Source of the DNA: Pseudoalteromonas haloplanktis ATCC 14393
GTDB taxonomy: Bacteria > Pseudomonadota > Gammaproteobacteria > Enterobacterales > Alteromonadaceae
Assembly (NCBI RefSeq): GCF_000238355.1
Contig: NZ_AHCA01000001.1
Span: 558,001 to 622,000 of the forward strand
DNA length: 64,000 nucleotides
Direction: 5' to 3'
Shown: piece after piece, positions 53,337 through 61,915 of the stretch
How positions within the stretch are numbered: position 1 is the stretch's first letter
Layout: every line of letters starts with the position of its first letter
Notes under the pieces: model-generated
Seen by the model: the letters and a program-made list of their open reading frames with translations, nothing else
Database searches by the model: none
Told to the model about the DNA's origin: nothing
Translations under genes and position numbers: made by a program

Positions 53337-54592
53337 AAGGCTGCTCCATCAATCAGGGGACGTGTAAAGGTGGTAATATAATTGCTAAGTTGGCCACTTT
53401 GGGTTAACCAATCAACGCTCGCCAATTGGCTTTGCTGAACAATATCAACCCCGGCAAGTAATCCTGAAATACGTTGTTGACGCATGGTTAGGTATTCAGC
53501 AGTACTGATATCACCGCTTTGCCATTGTTGCTCAATCAATTCAAGGCTGCTGTCTGCATTTGCTTGATTTATTGACTGCCAACGTTTTACACGCAGCGCA
53601 TACGCTTGCATTACCTCTTTGCTCGCTTGTGCTTGAAATGTCATGGTGCGCTGTAATGCGCGATATTCAGCTTCTTTAGACATCGCCAGTAATTCAGACG
53701 CTTGGTATTCATCACTAAAGTTATTGAAGATATTCAGCGGCATAGAGAAGTTTAAAGAGACAATATTATCGTCGCCATTTTTACCCGCAGCAATCCCTAC
53801 CGTGGGTTTCACAGCGCGCTCAGCTTTAATCACTTGCACCTGCTGACGCTGGTATTGCCATTGTGACTTCACCAATAATAGCTGCGGATGTTGCAACACA
53901 TTATCAGTGTCTATATTGGTTTTAATACCAGTAAGTAACTGCTCAGGAGTGAGCGTGGTGTCTTCTTGCCATGTTGGTAACAACACTTGTACTGCTAATT
54001 TAGCATCGGCATAGGCACTGGCTTGTTGTGCTGTTTGATTCAAAATTTCAGACAATGAGTACAAGGCCAGTTGCTCATCAAGCAGCCCTACTTCCCCAGC
54101 TGCTCTACGGCGTTTAATTACACTAACTAAACGCTCTAGCTGCTGCTCTTGATCTTGTGCGAGTTGAAAAGCCGCTTTGTTGCTACGCCAATTGATAAGC
54201 GCAATCATGGTTTGTTCAACAAGTTGTAAATAGCTAAGCTGCAACTGCTGTTGCTGCGCCATTAGCATTAGCTGCGCCGCAGTTAATTGCGCACCTTGTT
54301 GATCATTAATATCAAATGTTTGACTCACCCCGAGGCTAAAGTTATTTGCATCGCCCTCTCTTTCCAAGCTCGACTCAAGGTTTGGGTTATACAACGATTG
54401 CCCTGCAGCACGAACAGCCGCCGCGGCACTTTGTAACTGCTGATAATCAGCTTGTAAATTTGGATGTTGTTTTAATTGCGTCAACAACCAGTTTAAATCG
54501 CTAGCATTAGACGTTGGCGCAGCCAATGTTTTCGAAGCTGCTAATACAGCCACACAAAGGCAAGCAAACCGAAACGGTTTGTTTAAATTCAT
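53333..54592 (-). CDS. TolC/CzcC-family outer-membrane channel
   Basis: A 419-residue outer membrane factor with signal peptide (about 1-24, SKTLAAPTS). Two OEP repeats rich in Q, A and L coiled helices, with characteristic LKQHPNLQADYQQLQSAAAAVRAAG and NPNLESSLEREGD. This matches CzcC/CusC-type channels. First gene of the operon. It completes the tripartite metal efflux complex. Confidence 0.88.
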   Translation of the reverse strand: MNLNKPFRFACLCVAVLAASKTLAAPTSNASDLNWLLTQLKQHPNLQADYQQLQSAAAAVRAAGQSLYNPNLESSLEREGDANNFSLGVSQTFDINDQQGAQLTAAQLMLMAQQQQLQLSYLQLVEQTMIALINWRSNKAAFQLAQDQEQQLERLVSVIKRRRAAGEVGLLDEQLALYSLSEILNQTAQQASAYADAKLAVQVLLPTWQEDTTLTPEQLLTGIKTNIDTDNVLQHPQLLLVKSQWQYQRQQVQVIKAERAVKPTVGIAAGKNGDDNIVSLNFSMPLNIFNNFSDEYQASELLAMSKEAEYRALQRTMTFQAQASKEVMQAYALRVKRWQSINQANADSSLELIEQQWQSGDISTAEYLTMRQQRISGLLAGVDIVQQSQLASVDWLTQSGQLSNYITTFTRPLIDGAAL

Positions 54593-54646
54593 AACGTATA
54601 CTCTTACTAAATAAATCGGTGACCAAAATAATGGCCAGCTAAAAAG

Positions 54647-55027
54647 TTAACTTAGTAAGGTAGCAATAGGAGGGCGTAAATCAGGAATGAGTAAACGAGA
54701 GTTGAACGCAGGATCGTTCAAACTAATAATATCGTAACTAGGTAAATTTGCAGGGTGTTGCCATGGTTCAGTAAATAAAACAGAAATATGGCAGACATGG
54801 CAATGGGCATCATCAGCGTTATCAGCCAGTGCTTGGCTTAATTGCTGGTGTTGCAGCTGATGAGTATCATGATCATTATTAATCATGCAGTGTTGATCGA
54901 GTTCGCTTTGCTGATGTAATAATTGCGAAGTGGTATTAATAGCAGTGTTATGATCAGCCACGTCAAAACTGTCCAGCACAGGCTGAAGAAGTAAAAAGGC
55001 TAAAATAAACAACACTGATTGCTTCAA
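54647..55027 (-). CDS. Small exported His/Cys-rich protein
   Basis: A 126-residue protein with an N-terminal hydrophobic signal (MKQSVLFILAFLLLQPVLDSF). Histidines are scattered through 25-75 (NNDHDTHQLQHQQLSQ) and a CHVCH motif occurs at about 76-80, the sort seen in DUF2946-like accessory proteins that precede czc operons. Probably binds metal in the periplasm. It is 54 bp upstream of the OMF gene and co-directional. Confidence 0.7.
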   Translation of the reverse strand: MKQSVLFILAFLLLQPVLDSFDVADHNTAINTTSQLLHQQSELDQHCMINNDHDTHQLQHQQLSQALADNADDAHCHVCHISVLFTEPWQHPANLPSYDIISLNDPAFNSRLLIPDLRPPIATLLS

Positions 55028-55189
55028 GCAATAAACCCATAGAAATGATCTGCCAATAACTCTAACAGATTTTATTCACCCAGCAAAGAATTTAACCACT
55101 TTGCCAGTTTTTCCTAACACTGGCTAATTTAGCAACCGTCATTTAATATTGTGAAATCAGCATAATAAAAATACAGAGAAGCACTAAAT

Positions 55190-56047
55190 ATGGGCCACCA
55201 GCATTCCCACAGTCATGACACTGACAACCAAAGTGACCGCCAGTTAGGCTTAGCTGTATTTATCAACGTGTTACTAACGGTAGCCCAAGTTGTCGGCGGT
55301 GTGGTATCGGGTAGCTTGTCTTTAATTGCCGACGCTCTGCATAACTTAAGTGATGCAGCAGCTATATTTATTGCCCTCATAGCCCGTAAAATTGGCGGTA
55401 AACCAGCGGATGAGCGTTATCACTTTGGTTATAAGCGCGCAGAAATTTTAGCCACATTATTGAATAGCACTACGCTTATAATCATAGGTGGTTTTTTAAT
55501 TATCGAGGCGATCGAAAGTTACTTTAACCCAACCCCAATTGATGGTTGGATTGTTGTTTGGGTGGCCGCATTGGCACTTGTGATTGATATTGGTACGGCG
55601 ATACTCACCTTCCACGCTGGCGCTAAAAACAGCATGAATATTCGCGCCGCATTCATTCATAATATATCAGATGCGATGGCGTCTATTGTGGTGATTGTAG
55701 CGGGATCATTGATCATTCTTTATCAGTGGTACATTGTTGATTTAATAGCGACAATTTTAATTTCCGCTTATGTAATTTATCACGGTGTGTTGTTACTCAT
55801 TGAAAGCTGTAAAATTTTAATGCAAGCCGCCCCTGACGACTTTGACCGCAACGAGGTAAGCGCTGCGCTGTGTAAACAGTTTGCGATTAAGCAAGTACAC
55901 AGCCTTAAAGCTTGGCAATTAGATGATAACCAAACTTGCTGCGAACTAGTGCTAACCCCATTTGCTGAACTGGTACTTGCTGACGTTAAAAACTATTTGC
56001 ATGATGAGTTTGCTATTGAGCATTGCATTATCGAGCGTCGCGAATAA
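55190..56047 (+). CDS. Cation diffusion facilitator (CzcD/ZitB-like zinc transporter)
   Basis: A 285-residue inner-membrane H+ antiporter with six helices. N-terminal His patch (HQHSHSHDTD), the metal site in TM2 (LIADALHNLSDAAAIF) and in TM5 (FIHNISDAMASIVV) with the H-N-x-S-D pairs, and a short cytoplasmic C-terminal domain. This pattern fits Zn/Cd/Co export of the CzcD/ZitB group. Divergent from the czc-type operon, so the two units probably share metal-responsive control through the 162-bp interval. Confidence 0.92.
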   Translation: MGHQHSHSHDTDNQSDRQLGLAVFINVLLTVAQVVGGVVSGSLSLIADALHNLSDAAAIFIALIARKIGGKPADERYHFGYKRAEILATLLNSTTLIIIGGFLIIEAIESYFNPTPIDGWIVVWVAALALVIDIGTAILTFHAGAKNSMNIRAAFIHNISDAMASIVVIVAGSLIILYQWYIVDLIATILISAYVIYHGVLLLIESCKILMQAAPDDFDRNEVSAALCKQFAIKQVHSLKAWQLDDNQTCCELVLTPFAELVLADVKNYLHDEFAIEHCIIERRE

Positions 56048-56149
56048 CGACAGTGTTGTGGATAATCGTTGCATTTAATCGAATTTTATTGAAAACAGCT
56101 CGCGTTCTCATTTATCATCGTATTTTATAATACGTTCAAGGTGTGTGAG

Positions 56150-57229
56150 TTGTTAAAATTATGGCTACGTCGTACTCATTTAATACTAACATTGGTGAGT
56201 GGCTTATTTTTAATTTGTTTAAGTATTACTGGTGCACTACTTGTGTACGCCAAAGACATTCAACGCCTTGTACAGCCAAAGCTGTGGACAGTAGATAACC
56301 CCACCAATAATAGTGTGATTGCCTACCCTGTTTTAATCAACACCCTCGCGTTACACACACAACAACCCATCACTTTACTAATGCCAGAGCAAAATCCTGC
56401 TTATGCATGGCAAGCGCAGCTTGCCAACAAACAATACGTCAGTGTGGATCCGTATACTGGTGCAGTTATTCATCAGTATGATTATTACAGTACGATTTAT
56501 GGTTTTACAATGGCACTGCATCGCTGGTTACTTTACGAAGACGGCAACGGTGATCGGCCATTGCGAAACTGGGTATCGGTTTGTGCGCTGATTTTTATTA
56601 TTAATATGCTTGTTGGCGTCTATATTTGGCTAAAACCCAAAAACCGCTTAAAACGTTTGGTGATCAAACCAAAAGCAAAACTCCGTATTTTGTTATATCA
56701 ATTGCACACTGTCATTGGTATGTATCTATTTATCCCATTGATATTAATTGCTTTCACTGGTATGGCCTTTAATTGGAAGACACAAACCCAAGCAGTACTA
56801 GAGTTTGTAACTCAAAATCAAGTTGAGCCTCGCCCTCCTGCCCCACGCATTGATGTGCCAGACAACATCGATCGAGATAACTTAGCTGTCGCATTACATA
56901 ATGCTTTACGCGCCTTTCCTGATGCGGAACTGTTTCGTATTTACATGCCAAAAACAGCTAATGAACCACTTGCTTTAAGAGTCAAAAACCCAGGTGAGAG
57001 TCACGCTTATAGCTGGGTATGGGCAAATCAATATACTGGCACTGTAGTGCAATCTTATGATGCCTCACGCGCTAATTTCACAACCCAAGCATGGAATTTT
57101 CGATATAAGTTTCATATTGGCGACTTTGCAGGGGCATTAGTGCAAATACTGTGGTTATTCATCGCCCTCACCCCTGTACTATTTACTGTTAGTGGCGGTT
57201 ACTTTTGGTATAAGCGACATTATCGTTAA
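56150..57229 (+). CDS. PepSY-associated transmembrane protein
   Basis: About 359 residues. The start is uncertain: TTG at 56150 has AAGG 8 bases before it, whereas GTG at 56141 has no ribosome site. Four hydrophobic helices (LVSGLFLICLSITGALLVYAKDI; VSVCALIFIINMLVGVYIWL; LHTVIGMYLFIPLILIAFTGMAF; LVQILWLFIALTPVLFTVSGG) and PepSY stretches in the periplasmic loops. This family includes siderophore-iron or heme-linked reductases; it lies about 1 kb before a Fur-boxed TonB receptor, so a role in reductive iron release is plausible. Confidence 0.82.
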   Translation: MLKLWLRRTHLILTLVSGLFLICLSITGALLVYAKDIQRLVQPKLWTVDNPTNNSVIAYPVLINTLALHTQQPITLLMPEQNPAYAWQAQLANKQYVSVDPYTGAVIHQYDYYSTIYGFTMALHRWLLYEDGNGDRPLRNWVSVCALIFIINMLVGVYIWLKPKNRLKRLVIKPKAKLRILLYQLHTVIGMYLFIPLILIAFTGMAFNWKTQTQAVLEFVTQNQVEPRPPAPRIDVPDNIDRDNLAVALHNALRAFPDAELFRIYMPKTANEPLALRVKNPGESHAYSWVWANQYTGTVVQSYDASRANFTTQAWNFRYKFHIGDFAGALVQILWLFIALTPVLFTVSGGYFWYKRHYR

Positions 57230-57259
57230 GGTTGTCTCTAAAACAGTTAACGCTAGTGG

Positions 57260-57787
57260 TTAAAGCGTAGCTGTGGTAGATGTAGCAAATGGCTCCATCA
57301 ACTGCTGCGCTTGGTCGGCTTTATTGCTTGTATCTGTATGAACGATTAACACCCACTTTCCTGTACTTGTTGCCCTCCGTACATCACTTATCAGTGGATC
57401 ATGATCGGGGCGGATTGAAATAAAGCCTGCGACCAGCAAGGCAATAAACACACTGATAGTACAAATTCCAGCGTACGTTTCAAATACAAAATTTTGCATA
57501 AATTCTACGTCAACAAAAAGAAAAACACTGCTTATAAGTATGCCTACAACAAGCCCTATCACTGCATAGAATAGGTGCGTTTTTAGTAACGTTTTTCCTA
57601 TGTTCTTATCTTCAGGCTCTACTTTTTCATCAAAAGCTTGGTCGTAAGGAGAAATGAGATTTATGTTACTTTGCTCAAACTGAGTGTGTTGGCTCAAAGT
57701 TTCAAATGCTTTATTTACTTGCTCTTCACTATCAAAAATAGCCGCTACTTTAGTTGCATGTTCTTCGTTATTTATCGTGGTTGTCAT
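57260..57787 (-). CDS. Two-helix membrane protein, stress-protein-like
   Basis: A 175-residue protein with a soluble N-terminal part (KVAAIFDSEEQVNKAFETLSQ, the YflT/GspM-like opening), two transmembrane helices (about 73-95 and 105-125) and a C-terminal alpha-beta strand (KWVLIVHTDTSNKADQAQQLM). Homologues in marine bacteria carry unhelpful labels. I assign no function. Convergent with the PepSY gene. Confidence 0.65.
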   Translation of the reverse strand: MTTTINNEEHATKVAAIFDSEEQVNKAFETLSQHTQFEQSNINLISPYDQAFDEKVEPEDKNIGKTLLKTHLFYAVIGLVVGILISSVFLFVDVEFMQNFVFETYAGICTISVFIALLVAGFISIRPDHDPLISDVRRATSTGKWVLIVHTDTSNKADQAQQLMEPFATSTTATL

Positions 57788-57934
57788 CTTTCACCTCCGG
57801 GCGAATTTAATAGAGAATTACACCAATAAAATCAACATAGCGTATGCTGCAAAATAAGTACCGTTTGCTTTACACATTATGCGAGTAGCATGTTTCCTAA
57901 TACGATTTATATAAAAAGCAATTAAGCTATTGAT

Positions 57935-57961
57935 TGACAATATTTAAAATAAATATTGTCA
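57935..57961. repeat. Perfect 27-bp inverted repeat, possible operator
   Basis: TGACAATATTT-AAAAT-AAATATTGTCA: 11-bp arms, 5-bp spacer, no T tract after either arm. It lies in the interval between a membrane-protein gene and the TonB receptor, 274 bp before the receptor start. It has the form of a dimeric-regulator operator. Confidence 0.65.
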
Positions 57962-58130
57962 TAGTTCAAGAGTAAAACACAAAGCAGGCTTTCAAGATTT
58001 GTAGTTTATAAGTGGCATCACCACCACGTAAAACTTACATAATACGGTAAATATTTCAGTTCAACGAATACTCCATGCATGGTAAATTGACTGGGTCTCT
58101 CTGGTGTACCGATCTCAATAGCAAAAAGAC

Positions 58131-58151
58131 AATTGATAATAACTATCAATT
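58131..58151. promoter_or_regulatory. Fur box of the TonB siderophore receptor
   Basis: AATTGATA-ATAAC-TATCAATT is symmetrical over 21 bp. Its core TGATAATAACTATCA matches 13 of 14 defined positions of the Fur 7-1-7 consensus. It lies 84 bp before the receptor ATG. Confidence 0.8.
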
Positions 58152-58234
58152 ACCTTGCCTTTACACTTCTTTACACTTATTATTGCGCCAATAAAAATAG
58201 CAATATTTTCTCGTTAATTACCTTAGGGATCTTC

Positions 58235-60373
58235 ATGTTAAAAACCTCTTTAAGCTTATTAGCCCTCGCTATAAGCACTACCACTTTCGCTGATGACACA
58301 ATTAATAAAAACCAACTAACCGACGAGCAAATGGAACGAATTATTGTTTCTGGTAGCCGTGTTTTTGAAAGCATTGATGAAGTCCCTGCATCAATTACCG
58401 TAATCAATCAAAAACAAATTGAAGAACACTTGAAAGTAAACCCTGAGCTACAGAGTTTACTTGCGCAGATGGTGCCTGGCCTTGCTCCTGATACAGGCAG
58501 TTCAAGTAATACCGGGCAAACACTACGTGGGCGTGCGCCATTAGTGATGATAGACGGTGTGCCGCAATCAACACCACTGCGCAATGGCTCTTTAGGTATT
58601 AAAACCTTAGACCCAAGTGCCATAGCCCGTATCGAAGTGATCAAAGGAGCAACCTCTATTTATGGTAATGGTGCATCAGGCGGTATTATCAATTACATCA
58701 CGAAACAGGCTAAAAGTGATGATAAAACAGCAGGTGAAATAAGCTTATCGAGTCGCTTTAGTGCGGTAAAACTTGAAGAGAGTGCGGGTGCTAGAGTTTC
58801 TGCTGCAATTAATGGCCGTGCAAATAAGTTTAGCTATTTAGTCACCGCAAGCTATGAAGAAAATGGCGTACAACGCGATGCAGAGGGTGATATTCTCGGT
58901 TTGCAATACGGTTTATCAGACGCTGTCACGCAAAACTATTTTACTAAGTTAGGTTACGATTTTAATGATGATAAGCAATTACAATTTAGTTATAACTACT
59001 TCAGCTCGCAACAAAAAACTGATCTAGGTGATATCACCGGCGACATGAGTGTTGGGGAAAAAACCTACGCAATTCATGTACCAGTAGAATTACAAAAACA
59101 AGGTAAACCACAAGGTCCTGAAGGCAACGAAAATATCACCTTAAAATACACCGACTACGCGCTGTTTGAAAATACCCAAATGACCTTAGATCTCTACATG
59201 CAAGATATTGAGAATGTATTCTTTTATTCACCAAGCCTTGCCAATCCTGACGAGAACTATGACGGTGGTCAGTCTGTTATCAGCTCCGATAAAAAAGGCG
59301 CGCGAGCAACATTTAACACACAAATTGATTTTGAGTCTGTAGCAGCTACCTTCATTTATGGTATTGATGCACTAAACGATGTGACTTCACAGCCATTGGT
59401 CGATGGACGAGTCTGGGTACCTGAAATGGATATGCAAAGTGTCGCTGGCTTTTTACAAACTAAATGGGTAATTGCGGATGATCTCATAGTCAAAGCTGGT
59501 GTGCGTCAAGAAAGCATCGACTTAAGCGTAGATGATTACCGCACACTTAAACTATGTAAAACACCAACCCAGTGCTCTGTGCCAATTAACGTCAAAGGGG
59601 ATACCATTGATTACGACGCCACTACCTATAATTTTGGCATTAAATACAATCTGAATGAAAAATTCAGCCCATTTATAAGTTACTCACAAGGCTCTGATAT
59701 ATCAGATGTTGGCCTACTACTTCGCGCAGCCACAGTGAGCGATATTGGCCTTATTCAAACGCAAGCCTCAATTATAGACAACTACGAAATTGGTTTTAAC
59801 TCACAATTTGACACTCTTCGTATTGAGGTCGCAGCCTACCGCAGCACTTCAGAGCTTGGTACTAGCAATCAATTTAATGAAGTAACCGGCGTTTACGAAC
59901 CTGTACGTGCCCCACAAGAAATTTGGGGTTACGAAGCACTGGTAGATTATACTATTGCCGCGAACCTTAAATTACTAGCCACGTATAGTTATGTTGAAGG
60001 CAAAAACACCGAAGCAGATATTTACTTAGGCTCAAAACAGATCAGCCCGCCAAAGGCAACTGCAAACCTAAACTGGCAACCGAGCGATGAAATGTCATTC
60101 ACTTTAAGTTACCTGTATGTTGGCGATAGAAAGCGCTTTGGTGCAAACGATGATGGCAAGTATGTGGGTGACCAAGGTCCTGTCGATAGCTACAATATCT
60201 TTAACTTAAGCGGCCAATACCAATTTGCTAATAATTGGCAAAGCTTTGTAGGTATTGAAAACCTATTTAACGCAGACTACTTCCCAGCACGTGCACAGTC
60301 TTATACATACGGCGGTTACAATATTAAAGGACTTGGTACCACAGCTACAGTCGGCGTTAAATATCAATTCTAA
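58235..60373 (+). CDS. TonB-dependent siderophore receptor
   Basis: A 712-residue outer-membrane ferric-siderophore transporter. I start at 58235 (TAGGGA upstream; signal peptide MLKTSLSLLALAISTTTFADD), not at 58133. TonB box region QMERIIVSGSRVFESIDEVP, plug (about 40-160; VNPELQSLLAQMVPGLAPDTGSS, PLVMIDGVPQST, ARIEVIKGATSIYGNGASGGIINYITK) and 22-strand barrel ending TATVGVKYQF with terminal Phe. The plug resembles FhuE/FepA-like siderophore receptors (IPR010105 type). A Fur box is in front. Siderophore identity is not visible. Confidence 0.9.
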   Translation: MLKTSLSLLALAISTTTFADDTINKNQLTDEQMERIIVSGSRVFESIDEVPASITVINQKQIEEHLKVNPELQSLLAQMVPGLAPDTGSSSNTGQTLRGRAPLVMIDGVPQSTPLRNGSLGIKTLDPSAIARIEVIKGATSIYGNGASGGIINYITKQAKSDDKTAGEISLSSRFSAVKLEESAGARVSAAINGRANKFSYLVTASYEENGVQRDAEGDILGLQYGLSDAVTQNYFTKLGYDFNDDKQLQFSYNYFSSQQKTDLGDITGDMSVGEKTYAIHVPVELQKQGKPQGPEGNENITLKYTDYALFENTQMTLDLYMQDIENVFFYSPSLANPDENYDGGQSVISSDKKGARATFNTQIDFESVAATFIYGIDALNDVTSQPLVDGRVWVPEMDMQSVAGFLQTKWVIADDLIVKAGVRQESIDLSVDDYRTLKLCKTPTQCSVPINVKGDTIDYDATTYNFGIKYNLNEKFSPFISYSQGSDISDVGLLLRAATVSDIGLIQTQASIIDNYEIGFNSQFDTLRIEVAAYRSTSELGTSNQFNEVTGVYEPVRAPQEIWGYEALVDYTIAANLKLLATYSYVEGKNTEADIYLGSKQISPPKATANLNWQPSDEMSFTLSYLYVGDRKRFGANDDGKYVGDQGPVDSYNIFNLSGQYQFANNWQSFVGIENLFNADYFPARAQSYTYGGYNIKGLGTTATVGVKYQF

Positions 60374-60494
60374 CCCCTGATCACCTCACTCGTTCATTAC
60401 CGTGAGTAATGAACGAGACTCTATTAATTTCACTTCTAACTTTCATAGCACCTGACACCTAAAGAAGTGTCTACTTTTATGGAGTCAGAGCATT

Positions 60495-60568
60495 CATCTT
60501 TCATCTTTCATCTTTCATCTTTCATCTTTCATCTTTCATCTTTCATCTTTCATCTTTCATCTTTCATC
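60495..60568 (+). repeat. Heptanucleotide tandem repeat (CATCTTT)
   Basis: Ten perfect copies of CATCTTT (60495-60564) plus CATC, with TTCATC-like half units before. It lies in the 353-bp gap between the receptor and bacterioferritin genes, about 160 bp before the latter. Such an array may vary in length by slippage. Confidence 0.95.
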
Positions 60569-60620
60569 ATAAATATAAATAGCAATCTGTTCATAAAGCA
60601 ACCAACAATGCAAACTTAAA

Positions 60621-60635
60621 CGAGAATCAAAATCA
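60621..60635. promoter_or_regulatory. Weak Fur-box-like site before bfr
   Basis: CGAGAATCAAAATCA matches 10 of 14 Fur consensus positions, 91 bp before the first bacterioferritin gene. In many bacteria ferritin genes are induced by iron via Fur or an sRNA. Low confidence. Confidence 0.35.
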
Positions 60636-60726
60636 ATAGTAACCGACTGATTTTCAAGGAAAATACTTGCAATAACTGATTTTTATACTACACTAGCAGC
60701 ATTAAGCATTCTAAGAGGCCACCATT

Positions 60727-61200
60727 ATGAAAGGTAATCAAAAAGTTATCGACAGCTTTAACAAGCTATTAGCCAATGAACTTGCTGCTATTGATCAGTA
60801 CTTTATCCATTCTCGCATGTACGACGATTGGGGGTTAGATAAACTTTACGTTCGCCTTAACCATGAAATGGAAGAAGAAAAAGACCACGCCGACTGGCTA
60901 ATCAAGCGTATTCTATTTCTCGAAGGTGTACCAAATATGACCAAGCGCCGTGATTTAATTATTGGTCATGATGTGAAAAGCATGATGCAAAACGATCTAA
61001 CTTTAGAGCTTGAAGTTGTTGAATGCGTTAAAGAAGTCATTGCTGTATGCGAGCAAGAAAAAGATTACCAATCACGTGAAGTCTTAGAGAAGCTGTTATT
61101 CGACACTGAAGAAGATCATGTTTATTGGTTAGAACAACAACTTGGTTTAATTGATAAAATTGGTAGTCAAAACTACCATCAATCACAAATGGGCGAATAG
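60727..61200 (+). CDS. bfr: Bacterioferritin, ferroxidase subunit
   Basis: A 157-residue iron-storage subunit. Compared with E. coli Bfr, the di-iron ferroxidase ligands are kept: Glu18, Glu51, His54, Glu94, Glu128 and His131 (one-residue offset in the last helix). The heme ligand Met52 is replaced by Lys52. It therefore should oxidise iron but not bind heme alone. It is 10 bp upstream of a second bfr gene with complementary defects, so the two probably form a mixed 24-mer. Confidence 0.92.
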   Translation: MKGNQKVIDSFNKLLANELAAIDQYFIHSRMYDDWGLDKLYVRLNHEMEEEKDHADWLIKRILFLEGVPNMTKRRDLIIGHDVKSMMQNDLTLELEVVECVKEVIAVCEQEKDYQSREVLEKLLFDTEEDHVYWLEQQLGLIDKIGSQNYHQSQMGE

Positions 61201-61210
61201 GAGCTAGATT

Positions 61211-61675
61211 ATGAAAGGCGATAAAGACGTTCTTGTTGCATTAAATAAAGTATTGGCAAATGAGTTAGTCGCAATTAACCAATACTTTTTACATGCCCGT
61301 ATGTTTAAAGATTTTGGCTTTACTGCGTTAGATAAAGCCGATTATAAAACCTCAATTCAAAAAATGAAAAACGCTGACCGTTTAATTGAGCGTATTCTAT
61401 TTTTAGAAGGCTTACCTAACCTTCAAGATCTTGGCCGTTTACGCATTGGTGAAAACAGCGAAGAAATGATTGCTTGCAATATGGCCTTTGAACTTGATTC
61501 ACTTGTTGATCTTAAAGACGCAATCAAACTTGCTGAAAGCAAAAAAGATTATATCAGCCGTGAAGCGCTGGATAACATTTTGAACGAGCAAGAAGAGCAA
61601 ATCGATTGGCTTGAAACACAACAACAGTTGATCAAAAGCACCGGTATTGAAAACTACCTACAATCGCAAATGTAA
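61211..61675 (+). CDS. bfr: Bacterioferritin, heme-binding subunit
   Basis: A 154-residue subunit. The heme-ligand methionine Met52 is present, but the ferroxidase site is altered: Lys51 for Glu51, Asn54 for His54, Gln127 for Glu127 and Gln130 for His130 (E18 and E94 remain). It would bind heme and aid iron release through Bfd but not oxidise iron. Directly after the ferroxidase-competent gene. A two-subunit bacterioferritin is known in Neisseria, Pseudomonas and magnetotactic bacteria. Confidence 0.92.
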   Translation: MKGDKDVLVALNKVLANELVAINQYFLHARMFKDFGFTALDKADYKTSIQKMKNADRLIERILFLEGLPNLQDLGRLRIGENSEEMIACNMAFELDSLVDLKDAIKLAESKKDYISREALDNILNEQEEQIDWLETQQQLIKSTGIENYLQSQM

Positions 61676-61690
61676 TTTATTAACTATTGC

Positions 61691-61716
61691 AAAAAGCAGC
61701 CTAGGCTGCTTTTTTT
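61691..61716 (+). terminator. Terminator of the bfr operon
   Basis: AAAAAGCAGCC-TA-GGCTGCTTTTTT: 11-bp stem and T tract directly after bfr stop. Confidence 0.9.
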
Positions 61717-61753
61717 ATGCCTAACTTTTAAGCATTTCGCAACATGAAAAATT

Positions 61754-61915
61754 ATACCAATCGTGTTAAGTTACTGACCATTTATAGCGACAGATAAATG
61801 GAGTGATAACAAGGCATAAATTTTGACATGTAGTTGTTCTACATGAAAAATTTATAACGCAGTTAGCGCTTTATTTAGCCCGCTAGAATGGTTAAATATT
61901 TAAGTCGATTGGTAT
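61754..61915. mobile_element. Miniature inverted-repeat element (MITE)
   Basis: About 162 bp, bounded by perfect ATACCAATCG / CGATTGGTAT ends (61754-61763, 61906-61915) that continue as imperfect inverted repeats for about 30 bp. The middle holds a hairpin centred on CATGTAG-TTGTT-CTACATG. No coding capacity. The ends are familiar from dispersed repeats in Alteromonadales. It sits just after bfr and its right end abuts the phospholipase gene stop. Confidence 0.75.

Larger units (their letters stand above)
57788..58234. other. Intergenic region before the siderophore receptor
   Basis: 447 bp without a supported gene. It carries a perfect 27-bp inverted repeat (57935-57961) and a Fur box (58131-58151), listed separately. 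The rest is AT-rich without other structure that I can identify. Confidence 0.6.

Noticed and set aside
56101..56149. Fur box before the PepSY protein
   Set aside because: TTATCAT-like halves occur but no 15-mer reaches a useful match with the consensus.
60495..60568. Possible CRISPR array
   Set aside because: Repeats are 7 bp, directly abutting and without spacers; it is a simple tandem repeat.
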